A DNA stretch of 32,094 bases from G963674685 sp964591275 (GTDB lineage Bacteria > Lernaellota > Lernaellaia > JACKCT01), in the NCBI GenBank assembly GCA_964591275.1, contig CAZQAE010000059.1, forward strand, positions 1 through 32,094. Reading direction: 5' to 3'. The position numbers were made by a program, and so were the translations under genes. The notes beneath the pieces are model-generated. The model made no database searches. It was not told the origin of the DNA and saw nothing but the letters and a program-made list of their open reading frames with translations. Of the stretch, positions 7,808 to 16,911 are shown one piece after another (the first letter of the stretch is position 1; the number at the start of each line of letters is the position of its first letter).

Positions 7808-8653
7808 TCAATCTTTTTTGGGTTGAATCGCCAGATTCGCCAGATCAAGATAGGTGTGCGGCATGCGGTCTTTGAGGAAGGGAAACTCTCGGCGCGTCAT
7901 TTCGACAACCTTTCGCTCGATGTCATACATGGCCATTCCCTCAACGGTGCCCATGGGATCGCCCAGGAGGTCGCCGGTGGGCGTCGCGCAAAAAGACTGA
8001 CCGCAAAATGTCAAACCCTTTTCCTCGCCCACGCGGTTGACGCGCACAACGTAAAAGCCATTGAAAAAAGCTTGCGCGGCCAGAGCGCGTTGCCACAGGT
8101 CTTCGTTGGCGCCGGTGGCGCTGGTGGGCGCCACGACGACACGGACGCCACGCAGTGCCAAAGCGCGGAAAGCCTCTGGGAAAAAGGCGTCCCAACAAAT
8201 GAGGATACCCACGGGCATGCCGTCGATTTCCGTCACGGCGTACTCTTGCCCCGGCTGAAAATAGAACTTTCCTTCCCAACCGGGAATTTGCGGGATATGC
8301 ACGGAGCGGCTGACGGATTTGGTTTGTCCCTGCCCGTCGATAATGACAACGGCGTTGCTGTAGCCTCCTTGCCCATCATGCAAAAAAATCGGGGCGGCGA
8401 TGGCGGTTTTATTGTCTCCGGCGATTTGCGCCCATCTTTTCATTACCGGCCCGTCGAGGGTCTGCGCCTGATCGAAGTTGCCTTTGTCCATCTGGTCGGC
8501 GAACCAGGGCCAGCCGAAAAGCTCTCCGAAAACGACCAGGCTTGCGCCGGTTTGCGTCGCGATGACGACGCGTTCGGCGGCCCGACTCAGGTCCTTTTCC
8601 CAATCGCCGCTCGTTTTTAACTGCACGGCGGCGATCTTATTGGAATCGCTCAT
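7808..8653 (-). CDS. Nitrilase-superfamily (carbon-nitrogen hydrolase) protein with altered catalytic triad
   Basis: 281 residues, the family's usual size. The fold signature is clear: E44 in VFGELFGWPW, nucleophile C153 in GILICWDAFFPE, HIPQIPGWEGKFYFQPG, and the end motif RMPHTYLDL. N-carbamoylputrescine amidase-type relatives have YRKxHIP, where K is the catalytic lysine. Here the residues are SRSVHIP, so the Lys position is Ser117. The glutamate usual in the EKFYF segment is also shifted (WEGKFYF). K112 is nearby but off register. The protein may therefore be inactive, slow or functionally changed. The start is supported by GGAGGAA 5 bases upstream. It is divergent from the DedA gene; the substrate is unknown. 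Confidence 0.88.
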   Translation of the reverse strand: MSDSNKIAAVQLKTSGDWEKDLSRAAERVVIATQTGASLVVFGELFGWPWFADQMDKGNFDQAQTLDGPVMKRWAQIAGDNKTAIAAPIFLHDGQGGYSNAVVIIDGQGQTKSVSRSVHIPQIPGWEGKFYFQPGQEYAVTEIDGMPVGILICWDAFFPEAFRALALRGVRVVVAPTSATGANEDLWQRALAAQAFFNGFYVVRVNRVGEEKGLTFCGQSFCATPTGDLLGDPMGTVEGMAMYDIERKVVEMTRREFPFLKDRMPHTYLDLANLAIQPKKD

Positions 8654-8811
8654 TCATTCCTCCAAAAAACGAAGCCCGCAGACGATAGCGGATTTGCCTC
8701 AACCGTGAAAGGGGTATTTTGCCGTTTTCCTCCGGTCTTCTCTTTCCTAACTCCTGACTTCTATACAAAAACGATAGACCCGGCGGGAGCTTACATGTTA
8801 GAAAGCGCGGC

Positions 8812-9513
8812 ATGTTGGACCGAAATGGAAGTATGGCCGCAGCGGCCGCAAAGTTTGCGCTGCTCATTGCCTTGATGGCGGGATTGGGCGCGCTGGCTTG
8901 GCGCTACAATGTGCCGCTGGATGTGTTGCGCGAAAAAATGGCGGGCGTCTGGCCGCTGCTTCGCTATCCGGCGTACGTGGGCCTGTTCACGCTGGTGAGC
9001 ATTGCGCCCGTCCCGGCGCGAGACGTCGTAAAACTGACGGGCGCTTTTCTTTTCGGCGGAGTCGTGAGCGGCTTTCTGGTTTTCACGGGCGAAATGTGCG
9101 CAACAGCCGTGTCCTGGGTCATGGGCCGAGCGCTGGGAAAGGACTTCATCGACCGCCTTCTCGCGGGGCGTCTTCAATCCATGCAGGACAAAATCGCCGG
9201 CGCGACGTGGTGGCAGATCGCTTTGCTCCGCGTCTTTCCCGGTACGCCCTATAGGTTTTTCAACTATGCGGCGCCGGTCACGGACGTGCGTCCCTGGCCT
9301 CTTTTTCTAGGATGCGCCGCGGGCACATTGCCCAGGACGATGTTCTTTCAGGTATTGTTTGGAGCGGTGGGAGAAAAGCTCACACGCCGGGGCACAACAA
9401 CTTTCGAAGTTTTCGCGATCTCCATCCTTTTCGCCGCCGGCGCCCTGGGTTTCTGGTGGATATGGAGTCGGTTACGGAAAAAGACGGATTCCGGTGGAAT
9501 TCAAAAGCCTTAG
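8812..9513 (+). CDS. DedA/VTT (SNARE-associated Golgi) family membrane protein
   Basis: Inner-membrane protein of 233 residues (a start at codon 8, MAAAAAK, is also possible). Hydrophobic segments lie near residues 13-30, 52-78, 82-105, 165-190 and 203-220. The VTT signature is visible: TGAFLFGGVVSGF, then the G-rich stretch ending VMGRALGK, RVFPGTPYRFFNYAAPVT and the GTLPRT motif. Members (TVP38/TMEM64, DedA) act in lipid scrambling or undecaprenyl-phosphate handling. It lies 56 bp before ispG on the same strand, which would put two isoprenoid/undecaprenyl-related functions in one transcript (inference). Confidence 0.85.
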   Translation: MLDRNGSMAAAAAKFALLIALMAGLGALAWRYNVPLDVLREKMAGVWPLLRYPAYVGLFTLVSIAPVPARDVVKLTGAFLFGGVVSGFLVFTGEMCATAVSWVMGRALGKDFIDRLLAGRLQSMQDKIAGATWWQIALLRVFPGTPYRFFNYAAPVTDVRPWPLFLGCAAGTLPRTMFFQVLFGAVGEKLTRRGTTTFEVFAISILFAAGALGFWWIWSRLRKKTDSGGIQKP

Positions 9514-9569
9514 ACTGTACGATGGCGTCACGGCTTATTGGCCCCATGCACTTAAGGGAGGCGAAAGCG

Positions 9570-10634
9570 ATGCAGCGCAGAAAGACCCAACAGTTTCAGC
9601 TTGGCAACGTGGCCATCGGCGGCGATGCTCCAATCAGCGTGCAGAGTATGACCAAGACGGACACGCGGGATACCGACGCGACAATCGCGCAGATTCATAA
9701 ACTCACCGAGACCGGTTGTGAGATTGTTCGATCAGCCGTCATTGACGAGGACGCCGCTAAAGCCCTTGCGCCAATAAAAAAGGCCACGTCGATCCCACTG
9801 GTGGCCGATATTCACTTCGATTACAAGCTTGCGATGATTGCCCTAAAAGCCGGCGTGGACGGATTGCGTCTCAATCCCGGCAACATCGGCGCGCAGTGGA
9901 AGGTTGTTGAAGTTGTCAAAGCCGCGACCGACAGCGGCGCGCCGATTCGCATCGGCGTCAATTCGGGGTCGGTGGAAAAAGAGTATCAACGCCTGTACGG
10001 CGGGCCGACGGCTCTGGCCATGGTCGAGTCGGCACTGGCGCACGTGCGCGTTCTTGAGGATCTAAATTTTTGCAACATCAAGGTCAGCCTTAAGGCGACC
10101 GACATCGAAAGAAACATCGAAGCCAACCGCTTGTTCGCATCGAAGAGCGACATACCCATTCACCTGGGCATCACGGAGGCGGGGACGGCCTGGACCGGCT
10201 CTATCAAGAGCGCAGCGGGGATGGCGGTTTTACTGGCCGAAGGAATCGGCGACACGCTGCGCGTGAGCCTGACCGGCGATCCCGCCGAAGAGGTTCGCGT
10301 CGGCTGGCAGATTCTGAAATCCCTCGACTTGCGCCAGCGGGGCGTGACGATCATCAGTTGCCCGACCTGCGGTCGTCTGGAAAGGCCCATTGAGGATCTT
10401 GCCTACCGTTTTGAGCAGGAACTCGCGCACATCGATCACCCTTTTCACCTGGCTGTTATGGGTTGTTCGGTCAACGGACCCGGCGAGAGCAAAGGCGCCG
10501 ACATCGGGGTGGTCGCTCACAAAAGCGGCAAAATGCGCCTCTACAAAGATGGTCATTTTTGGCGCAATGCTCCTTGTGACGACGTGGTCGACATTGTTAA
10601 GGCGCAGTTTGAAAAGAAGCTGAGTGAATTGTAA
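9570..10634 (+). CDS. ispG: 4-hydroxy-3-methylbut-2-enyl diphosphate synthase (IspG/GcpE)
   Basis: Penultimate enzyme of the MEP isoprenoid pathway, converting MEcPP to HMBPP with a [4Fe-4S] cluster. The start at 9570 (MQRRKTQQFQLGNVAIGG) follows AGGGAGG at 8 bases' distance. In-frame codons upstream overlap the DedA gene and are not homologous. The 354-residue product shows the TIM-barrel part (PISVQSMTKTDT, VADIHFDYKLA, GLRLNPGNIG, RIGVNSGS, HLGITEAG), then cluster ligands C264 and C267 in ISCPTCGR, C299 in VMGCSVNGPGE, and E306. This is the bacterial two-domain form without the insert of plant enzymes. The organism therefore uses the MEP pathway. Confidence 0.96.
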   Translation: MQRRKTQQFQLGNVAIGGDAPISVQSMTKTDTRDTDATIAQIHKLTETGCEIVRSAVIDEDAAKALAPIKKATSIPLVADIHFDYKLAMIALKAGVDGLRLNPGNIGAQWKVVEVVKAATDSGAPIRIGVNSGSVEKEYQRLYGGPTALAMVESALAHVRVLEDLNFCNIKVSLKATDIERNIEANRLFASKSDIPIHLGITEAGTAWTGSIKSAAGMAVLLAEGIGDTLRVSLTGDPAEEVRVGWQILKSLDLRQRGVTIISCPTCGRLERPIEDLAYRFEQELAHIDHPFHLAVMGCSVNGPGESKGADIGVVAHKSGKMRLYKDGHFWRNAPCDDVVDIVKAQFEKKLSEL

Positions 10635-11236
10635 GACCGATCCAATAATTCCATCAAATACCTGGCCATCGTCTTGGCTTTAAAAAAAGATTAGTCGCCC
10701 AGGGGGCGACTAATAATGATGCAAAAGCCATCAACACTATTTTAGGCAGGTAGAGGATTTTTGGGAAATGAAATTATTTGGGGAGACGTTCGTGGTTCGA
10801 GGACTGACCGGATTCGGCCTGTCCCATAATTTTAAATGGATTATCAGAAGAGCTTATGAATCGCACTCCCTGCCCACAATAATCTATAAAAGACCCAATA
10901 ACGAATGAGCCAACATTCATATTACTAAAATACAGATAACACACCTTTTCCGGAAAGTCAAGTGAAAAATGGAGGATGCTTATAATAAGCGAAATAATCT
11001 GCTCTTCTGGATCAGCAAAACTACTTAGCGAACACTAAGGGTTATTGCTGAGATGGAGTTTGCTAATATGCCCGGAATCCTTTTCGGCAGCATCGGCGTA
11101 TTAAGCAAATTATTTCAAATATATCAACGGCTTAGATCAGTTGTTGCCTGATCGTTCGCAGAAATCATAGCCTATCCAACACTGGATACTTGAAAAGTCT
11201 ATCACTTTTTTTATCGAAATATAGTAACAGTCATTA
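10635..11236. other. Non-coding, A+T-rich stretch of about 600 bp
   Basis: Between ispG (plus) and the radical SAM gene (minus), both of which end here. No reading frame is convincing. A 32-codon frame at 11053-11151 begins MEFANMPGILFGSIGV but lacks support. Composition is clearly more A+T-rich than the flanking genes. The only clear structure is the hairpin at 10691-10713. It may hold a decayed gene or a small RNA. Confidence 0.5.
10691..10713 (-). terminator. Rho-independent terminator, minus orientation
   Basis: A perfect 10-bp stem (TTAGTCGCCC and GGGCGACTAA) with a 3-base loop. On the minus strand it is followed by TCTTTTTTTA, a classic U-tract. On the plus strand no T-run follows. It would end transcripts entering from the right, more than 500 bp after the radical SAM stop, or a short unannotated minus-strand RNA. 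Confidence 0.75.
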
Positions 11237-12637
11237 CTATTTCAGCTTGATAAAACGGAAAAACCCCTTCACTTTTTGTCTAAGCTCTTCCCAGGTTCTA
11301 ATTGATATCAGGCTTCTCCATAAATAATTCGGAGAAAGATAAACTCGGCGGTAGGCTGTCCTCGCCAGCTCAGCGACATGGCCTTGCAAGGGACCCGGCC
11401 AGGGAGGAGGCGCGAAAGAGGGATCCGGCCTTTGGGCTTGCCTGAGCCAGTAATCCACGGAGATTTCCCCGGACTGGAGTCCAGTCTCGTAAGCCTGAGT
11501 TTCCGGCATGGGGATGAAAACCTCAATCAGAGCAAAATCCGTTTTCAAGGCGACGGCCAATTCGATGGTTTTGTTTGCGGCGCGCTCATCTTCCTCGGGA
11601 AGTCCCAGCATATAATAGCCCAGGGTACGCAAACCCGCCTTTTTCGCGTTGTTGACTGCCTTTGACGCTTGATCAAGATTCGTATTTTTCTGGATGGATT
11701 TGAGAATTTTTTCATCGCCGGACTCGATCCCGAAATAAACACGGTCGCATCCCGCGTCGGCCAGAGCCGCGAAGATTTCTTCGTCAACAGTATCCACCCT
11801 CGTGCGACAGTCGAATCGGATTTTTTTCGGCAAAGCGCCAAGCTGTGCACAGATCTGCAGAGTCCGCTTTTTGTTCGCGGTGAAAGTGTCGTCATAAATG
11901 GAAAACTCGCTTATGCCTTCGCTTTGACGAATCAGAATTTCCTGGCAGACATTGTCCGCGGAACGCAGGCGCAAACCCCGGTCAAGTTTTGGGCGGTCGC
12001 AGAAGGTGCATTGAAAGGGACATCCTCGCGATGTGATCATAGGCATGACTGGTCGTGAGCGCGCCAGGGCGGACCAGTAATGATCAAGAGGAAGCCCATT
12101 CGATCTTGGAATGGGAATGGAATCGAGGTCCTTGATCGGATCGGGCCTGCCCTGGAAAATTGCCCCGGCGAGCGCCACGCCCGGGATGCCCGCAGGCTCG
12201 TCTCCGTTTTGCCGTGCGGAAAGAATTTTACTAAAGGCCGATTCCCCTTCGCCGGCGACGGCGGCGTCAAATTGTTCTAGATTCGCCGTTTCCTGAGGGT
12301 AGATTGTCGGATGCACGCCGCCGGCGACGATAAAGGCTTTGGGCGAAGAGCGGCGGATTGCAGCAGCAACGGCGACGCATGCCGTTAAATTGTAGGAGTT
12401 CACGGTCAGACCGACGACGTCATAATCTCCCTTTGACACTTTTCGCCCGACTTCATCCGGGCCCAGGCCAAGAGCATCGGCATCGAGATAATCGACATCG
12501 AAACCATTTTGCCGCGCGACTTCCCTGACGTAAAGAATACCCAGGGCGGGAACCTGAATCCACTTCTCTCCGACCTCCTCGGGCATAAGCGCCTCGAAGG
12601 ACAAGTCCAGCCCGGGATGAATAAGAACGGCTTTCAT
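11237..12637 (-). CDS. Cobalamin-binding radical SAM protein
   Basis: 466-residue class B radical SAM protein (BchE/methyltransferase-like architecture). Residues 1-140 form a B12-binding Rossmann domain (MKAVLIHPG, ALGILYVREVARQNGFDVDYLDADA, DYDVVGLTVNSYN, FIVAGGVHPTIYP, VAGEGE). The radical SAM core has the [4Fe-4S] motif C206-x3-C210-x2-C213 in SRGCPFQCTFCDRP, followed by FSIYDDTFTANKKR, RVYFGIESGDEKILKSI and LRTLGYYMLGLPEE. The product is unknown; relatives methylate or rearrange unactivated carbons, often in lipid or natural-product pathways. No biosynthetic cluster surrounds it. The gene is on the same strand as the macro, mltG and ruvX genes and 42 bp downstream of the macro gene. Confidence 0.9.
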   Translation of the reverse strand: MKAVLIHPGLDLSFEALMPEEVGEKWIQVPALGILYVREVARQNGFDVDYLDADALGLGPDEVGRKVSKGDYDVVGLTVNSYNLTACVAVAAAIRRSSPKAFIVAGGVHPTIYPQETANLEQFDAAVAGEGESAFSKILSARQNGDEPAGIPGVALAGAIFQGRPDPIKDLDSIPIPRSNGLPLDHYWSALARSRPVMPMITSRGCPFQCTFCDRPKLDRGLRLRSADNVCQEILIRQSEGISEFSIYDDTFTANKKRTLQICAQLGALPKKIRFDCRTRVDTVDEEIFAALADAGCDRVYFGIESGDEKILKSIQKNTNLDQASKAVNNAKKAGLRTLGYYMLGLPEEDERAANKTIELAVALKTDFALIEVFIPMPETQAYETGLQSGEISVDYWLRQAQRPDPSFAPPPWPGPLQGHVAELARTAYRRVYLSPNYLWRSLISIRTWEELRQKVKGFFRFIKLK

Positions 12638-12679
12638 AATCCGACCCGGCCATAAGAATCAGAAATAACGAAGCGGTGC

Positions 12680-13201
12680 TTATTCGTCGGCAAGATTCGC
12701 AAACTCCTTTTTGATAAGATCCGTCGCGCGAGCGCTGAAGGTGCAGAATATCACCTTTTCAATTGTGTCGTCCCCAAGGAGAAACTCCGCAACAGTCCTC
12801 ACGGCGATTTTTGAAGCCTCGTCTTCTGGATATCCATATACGCCGGTGCTGATGCCCGGGAAGGCGATGGATTTGATGTTAGCATCTTTGGCCAGTTCCA
12901 TGGACCGCCTGTAGCAGGACGCCAGAAGCTTGGCGCGATCGGTGCCTCCCCGACCGTAAACGGGTCCGACAGTGTGAATAACGTACCCGGCTTTGAGATT
13001 ATATCCTTTGGTCATTTTCGCATCGCCGGTTTCGCAACCGCCGAGTGCGACGCATTCCTTTTTCAAATCCGGTCCGGCGGCCCGATGGATGGCGCCGTCC
13101 ACGCCGCCCCCGCCCAGGAGCGTATGATTGGCGGCGTTGACGATGGCGTCCACCGTGAGCGTGGTGATGTCGCCCCGCCAGATCTGCATTCGCTCATCCA
13201 T
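12680..13201 (-). CDS. ymdB: Macro-domain protein (O-acetyl-ADP-ribose deacetylase, MacroD/YmdB type)
   Basis: 173 residues, essentially one macro domain. It binds ADP-ribose and probably removes acetyl-ADP-ribose or mono-ADP-ribose modifications. Visible are QIWRGDIT, the catalytic-loop motif VDAIVNAANHTLLGGGGVDGAIHRAAGP, AGYVIHTVGPVY, and the phosphate-binding loop FPGISTGVYGYP. The two motifs are in the order and spacing of MacroD-type enzymes. AAGGGG, 8 bases upstream of 13201, supports the start. It follows mltG by 18 bp, so it is likely cotranscribed. Confidence 0.93.
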   Translation of the reverse strand: MDERMQIWRGDITTLTVDAIVNAANHTLLGGGGVDGAIHRAAGPDLKKECVALGGCETGDAKMTKGYNLKAGYVIHTVGPVYGRGGTDRAKLLASCYRRSMELAKDANIKSIAFPGISTGVYGYPEDEASKIAVRTVAEFLLGDDTIEKVIFCTFSARATDLIKKEFANLADE

Positions 13202-13219
13202 GATAAAGCGCCCCTTTTA

Positions 13220-14263
13220 TTATTTCTTGCCGCGACGTTTTTGAAAACGGTTGACAGCGTTGACATGATCTCTATATCGCGTTGAGAAAACATGAGTTCC
13301 ATCGTTGCGCGCCACGAAATATAGAGCCTTCGAATCTTTCGGCCACAACACCGCCTCCAAAGCCTCCTTGCCGGGATTGGCAATGGGACCGGGCGGTAGC
13401 CCCTTGATCTTGTAGGTGTTGTAGGCGGTCGTCTGGCGCAGGTTCTTTTTTGTGAGGTTGCCTTTGAAGCTTGCTCCCATGCCATAGATGACCGTGGGGT
13501 CGCTTTGGAGGCGCATCTTCTTTTTCAGACGATTGTGAAAAACGGCGGCGATCATGGGCCGTTCAAAAGCCTGTCCTGTTTCCTTTTCAACGATGCTGGC
13601 CAGCGTGACGACCTGGTGTTTCGTCAAGCCGATTTTCTTCGCGCGCTTTTCCATGCGATCATCATAAACTTCATTAAAGCGTTCAACCATGCGTGTGAAC
13701 AGAGTATGGGCTCCTTCGCCTTTCGCGTAGTAATATGTATCGGGGAATAAATAACCTTCCAGTGAATCATCGGGCAGATTCAGATCTTTAGCGAATTGCC
13801 CGGCGCTGATCAAAGCATCCAGCACGGGCTTCGTGTCGATACCGGTTTTTATCATGCGATTGGCGACCTGCCTCAGTGAATAGCCTTCGGGAATGGTGAT
13901 GCTTCGATGACGCATCGGTCCTGATACGAGAATCTCAAGCACCTTCTCCAGCTTTTCGTGTCGGCGGATATGAAATTCTCCGGCGCGAAGTTTCGACGCC
14001 GCGTTTTTTGACAGGGCCAAAGCGACAAAAGATTTTGCTCGGCGAATGACTCCGCGTTCTTCCAGGCGTTTGGCGATGGCCCCAAGGCTCATTCCCTTGT
14101 CAATGTCGACCTTCACCTCGGCGCCCGGTTTGTCGCCGAAATATGAATAGAAAAAATATGTCGTGATCAAGCCGGTGAAACCCGCCGCCACGACCAGGAT
14201 CAGCGCGATCCTGAAACGGCGGAAGTTTGTCGGGGCTAATCTTCTTTTTGGTCGCGATTCCAT
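13220..14263 (-). CDS. mltG: Endolytic murein transglycosylase MltG
   Basis: Inner-membrane enzyme that cuts nascent peptidoglycan strands and sets glycan chain length. The 347-residue product has a short basic N-terminus, one membrane helix at about 18-40 (ALILVVAAGFTGLITTYFF), a LysM-like subdomain at about 45-115, and the YceG catalytic domain. The latter contains ITIPEGYS, LEGYLFPDTYYY, ASIVEKETG (222-230, with the catalytic Glu), AAVFHNRL, RLQSDPTVIYG, YNTYKIKGLPPGPIANPG and the final LYFVARNDGTHVFS. It overlaps ruvX by 28 bases; the mltG-ruvX neighbourhood is common in bacteria. Confidence 0.96.
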   Translation of the reverse strand: MESRPKRRLAPTNFRRFRIALILVVAAGFTGLITTYFFYSYFGDKPGAEVKVDIDKGMSLGAIAKRLEERGVIRRAKSFVALALSKNAASKLRAGEFHIRRHEKLEKVLEILVSGPMRHRSITIPEGYSLRQVANRMIKTGIDTKPVLDALISAGQFAKDLNLPDDSLEGYLFPDTYYYAKGEGAHTLFTRMVERFNEVYDDRMEKRAKKIGLTKHQVVTLASIVEKETGQAFERPMIAAVFHNRLKKKMRLQSDPTVIYGMGASFKGNLTKKNLRQTTAYNTYKIKGLPPGPIANPGKEALEAVLWPKDSKALYFVARNDGTHVFSTRYRDHVNAVNRFQKRRGKK

Positions 14264-14670
14264 GCGTCAAGCCATCCTTGCAGGATGTACGTTGCGGCCA
14301 CTTTGTCGATGGCGCCTTTTCGTTTTTTTCGTCTGACGCCGGCTTCTATCATCACGCTTTCGACGGCCACCGTGGAAAGGCGCTCATCATACAGATGCAC
14401 GGGAAGGCCGGTTTCTGTTTTCATCATCTTGGCGATGGCCCGCGCCTTTTGAGAGCCCGGACTCTCTGATCCGTTCATGTTCAGCGGCAGGCCGACGACG
14501 ATATCCTTCACTTGGTGCTCGGCGGCAAGGCGTCCGATTTCCGCCACATTTTGCTGATCGCTTTTTGCTTTGATCACGGTTACAGGATTTGCCGCCATAC
14601 GGAGTTCATCGGACACGGCAACGCCGATCCGGGCTTGTCCAAGGTCAATTCCCATTACACGTCCGTGCAT
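14236..14670 (-). CDS. ruvX: Putative pre-16S rRNA nuclease / Holliday-junction resolvase-like YqgF
   Basis: 144-residue RNase H-fold protein. MGIDLGQARIGVAVSD carries the first catalytic Asp (D9). IVVGLPLNMNGSE is the second motif, followed by LYDERLSTVAVE and the C-terminal acidic motif in KGAIDKVAATYILQ. Family members process the 5' end of 16S rRNA and may resolve junctions. A GGGGA stretch precedes the ATG. Its 3' end is inside mltG (translational coupling is likely), and it begins 16 bp after the stop of the beta-propeller gene on the same strand. Confidence 0.95.
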   Translation of the reverse strand: MHGRVMGIDLGQARIGVAVSDELRMAANPVTVIKAKSDQQNVAEIGRLAAEHQVKDIVVGLPLNMNGSESPGSQKARAIAKMMKTETGLPVHLYDERLSTVAVESVMIEAGVRRKKRKGAIDKVAATYILQGWLDAWNRDQKED

Positions 14671-14686
14671 GTTTTTCCCCGTTCAT

Positions 14687-16399
14687 TTATCCGCAACAGG
14701 CTCCATCGTCATCGTCGTCATCATCATCATCGTCGTCATCGGACGCTTCGATGGAATCATCGTCGGAATCAATGTCGTCATCGGTTGCATCATCGTTTAA
14801 GTCGTCGTCATCGGTTTCGGCGCATGAAGCATCGGCGGGGAACTCGCCAGGACCGTTGTGCCGGCCCACCCAAATTTCATCGCCTTCGCGATCATATTTT
14901 AGCAAAACAATATCCGGCCCCGAGACACGGGCGACCGATGTGGCTGCGACGAAAATATCATCGTTTCCGTCAACAACCACGGCCTCGCCCAGGTCGACAA
15001 GACTGTCGGGACCGTTGTAACGGGCGACCCATTCCCGCTGTCCCGCAACGTCATATTTCACCGTGGCAATATCATAGTCTTGTTCAATGACGTAGCGCTG
15101 CAAGGAGGAACCCGTAACGACAGGGCGGTTGGCGCTGTCCAGGGCAATCGCCATGGAGCAATCGCTTCCGACCGGTCCTGCATATCGGGCGCGCCACATC
15201 TCGGCGCCGCCCGCGTCATACTTGATGGTCATATAATCAGAATCGTCGACCAACACGCCGCTGCAGCCGGTGACGTACAGGCGGCTCTGCGTGTCCAGGG
15301 CGAGATCCTGGGGCAAATCACGAGACCCGGCGTCGGCGCTGAAAATGTTTGCCCACTCATCCTTGCCGAATGACGAATATTTTATCGTCATGAAATCGAA
15401 GTTCTGTTCCTCTTCATTCCAGGAAGCTCCGGCGACGAAGGCAGCGCCCGCGGCATCCACGGCCAGGCCGACTGCGCCGTTTCCGGATTCGTCCCCAAAA
15501 TATTGAGAAACCCAGTCGAGTCTGCCCTCAGGGTCATATCTCAGAGTCATCATAAAGGTTGTGGCAACGCCGGACACCAGCACGTTTCCATCGGAATCCA
15601 CCGCAATGCGGTTGCCGTGATCGATGACGCCGAAACTGTAGAGAGCGAACCAGAGCCGGTTGCCCTCGGCGTCGTACTTGATTGTCGCAACATCTTGAGT
15701 GGAAACGCCGAATTGCTCATCGAAGACCGACGCAAAGCCCGTAACATACACGTTGCCGCTGGCGTCAACGGTGATGGCGTTGCCCTGATCGGCGTCGTGC
15801 TGCGGTCCGTCGAAGGATGCGACCCAGCAGCGCTCGCCGTCGGTATTGTATTTTACTGTCGTGATATCTTTGCCGCCGTCCACGCTATAAGCCGCGCCGG
15901 TAACGAAAACATTTCCCCGTGCGTCAACGGCGATGTCCCGGGCTTTGTCGTCGGTGAGACCCTCGTCGCTTTGCCCCGCGTGACGGGCCGCCCAGGGCTT
16001 GAGACCTTCCGGCCCCCACATGACCGTGACCCAGTCGTAATCGTATTCATAGACAGGCTCGGCTTCATCATCATCATCGTTGTCATCTTCGTCGTCGTCG
16101 GCATCGTCGTTAACCGTGTCGTCGTCGTCGGCATCGTCGTTAACCGTGTCGTCGTCGTCATCCGCCGGAACCAATCGCTGCTCGATCAGTGAATAACCCG
16201 TCACAAAGGCGTTTCCGTCAGCATCAACAGCCAGCGCCACGGCAACATCAATGGGAGCATCGGCATCCGTTGTTTTGAGCAGAGATTGCCGGTGAATATC
16301 TGGAGGATTCGGCGCGTCCCCGGCTAAAGCAAAAGCTGCCGTCATCAAAACCGAGGCGAATAAAAAAGTTGTCGCCAACATGAATATTTTGTCGCGCAT
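14687..16399 (-). CDS. Secreted SBBP-repeat beta-propeller protein with Asp-rich insert and tail
   Basis: 570 residues with signal peptide (cleavage near ALA-GDA). Eight units follow the SBBP pattern: IAVDxxGNVYVTG, DxxTxKYDxxGxxxWxxxYxGP (for example GNVFVTGAAYS, GNVYVTGFAS, DYMTIKYDAGGAEMW). Such units form one extracellular beta-propeller. The first blade is interrupted by a low-complexity insert around residues 78-110 built from TVNDDADDDD, and the C-terminus ends in a poly-Asp tail closing with GACCG. No catalytic residues were recognised; ligand binding is the likely role. The start has AAGGA 5 bases upstream. Confidence 0.88.
   Translation of the reverse strand: MRDKIFMLATTFLFASVLMTAAFALAGDAPNPPDIHRQSLLKTTDADAPIDVAVALAVDADGNAFVTGYSLIEQRLVPADDDDDTVNDDADDDDTVNDDADDDEDDNDDDDEAEPVYEYDYDWVTVMWGPEGLKPWAARHAGQSDEGLTDDKARDIAVDARGNVFVTGAAYSVDGGKDITTVKYNTDGERCWVASFDGPQHDADQGNAITVDASGNVYVTGFASVFDEQFGVSTQDVATIKYDAEGNRLWFALYSFGVIDHGNRIAVDSDGNVLVSGVATTFMMTLRYDPEGRLDWVSQYFGDESGNGAVGLAVDAAGAAFVAGASWNEEEQNFDFMTIKYSSFGKDEWANIFSADAGSRDLPQDLALDTQSRLYVTGCSGVLVDDSDYMTIKYDAGGAEMWRARYAGPVGSDCSMAIALDSANRPVVTGSSLQRYVIEQDYDIATVKYDVAGQREWVARYNGPDSLVDLGEAVVVDGNDDIFVAATSVARVSGPDIVLLKYDREGDEIWVGRHNGPGEFPADASCAETDDDDLNDDATDDDIDSDDDSIEASDDDDDDDDDDDDGACCG
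16090..16160 (-). repeat. 30-bp tandem duplication in the Asp-rich insert
   Basis: Two near-identical 30-bp units encode TVNDDADDDD twice inside the first propeller blade. A recent in-frame duplication is the simplest reading. Confidence 0.8.
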
Positions 16400-16896
16400 A
16401 TATCCTTATCGCTCCAAAAACCGAGTCATCATCAAACTTGAGTATAGCACACGAACAAAGAGGGATGAAGCGGAAATGGGGAAGCATTTTTTGATGCCCG
16501 CACCTTTTTAGAATCCGAAAAATCCGAAAATCCGTTGACTTTTTCCCCGCGCTGACAATCCCAACCACCCTTGTAGGGTTATTTGTCGGAAGACAAATTA
16601 TAATAAGCATAAAATCGCGCAGTACTTTAGGGGTTATTGGCTAAGTTCGGGCGAATCGTTTCAGGCAAAAACCAATGGGCATCCGCGTCGTTAATACTTT
16701 GTGAAACGCAAAAAGGATCGGAGTTCATGGACAGCTTCTTCCAAAATATTTTAGATAGCTGGAACGAGTTTCCATTCTTTTTCCTGAGCCCGCGGAAGCA
16801 AGACAATACTAGCTTGAGTGCGTCCCTGCCGCGATTCAGAGCCGCGAATGTCAGGCACGCCGAGGCCTTGGCGAAGGCGGGCTAATGAGCGGATAA

Positions 16897-16911
16897 GCCC
16901 CGCATCGGGGC
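16897..16911. repeat. REP-like hairpin, inverted relative to the right-flank copies
   Basis: GCCCCGCATCGGGGC is the exact reverse complement of the word at 21968-21982 and 22340-22354. Together with nearby agcaaagtcgaaggg (reverse complement of cccttcgacttcgct in the right flank), it shows that the same repeat family lies on both sides of the island in opposite orientation. Confidence 0.7.

Noticed and set aside
11053..11151. 32-codon frame beginning MEFANMPGILFGSIGV, resembling the first strand of a HAD-type hydrolase
   Set aside because: Too short, stops immediately and lacks the rest of the domain; similarity may be chance.
16637..16885. 82-codon plus-strand frame ahead of the kinase gene
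   Set aside because: No ribosome site of note, runs into REP-like repeat DNA, no family recognised; a decayed gene remnant cannot be excluded.
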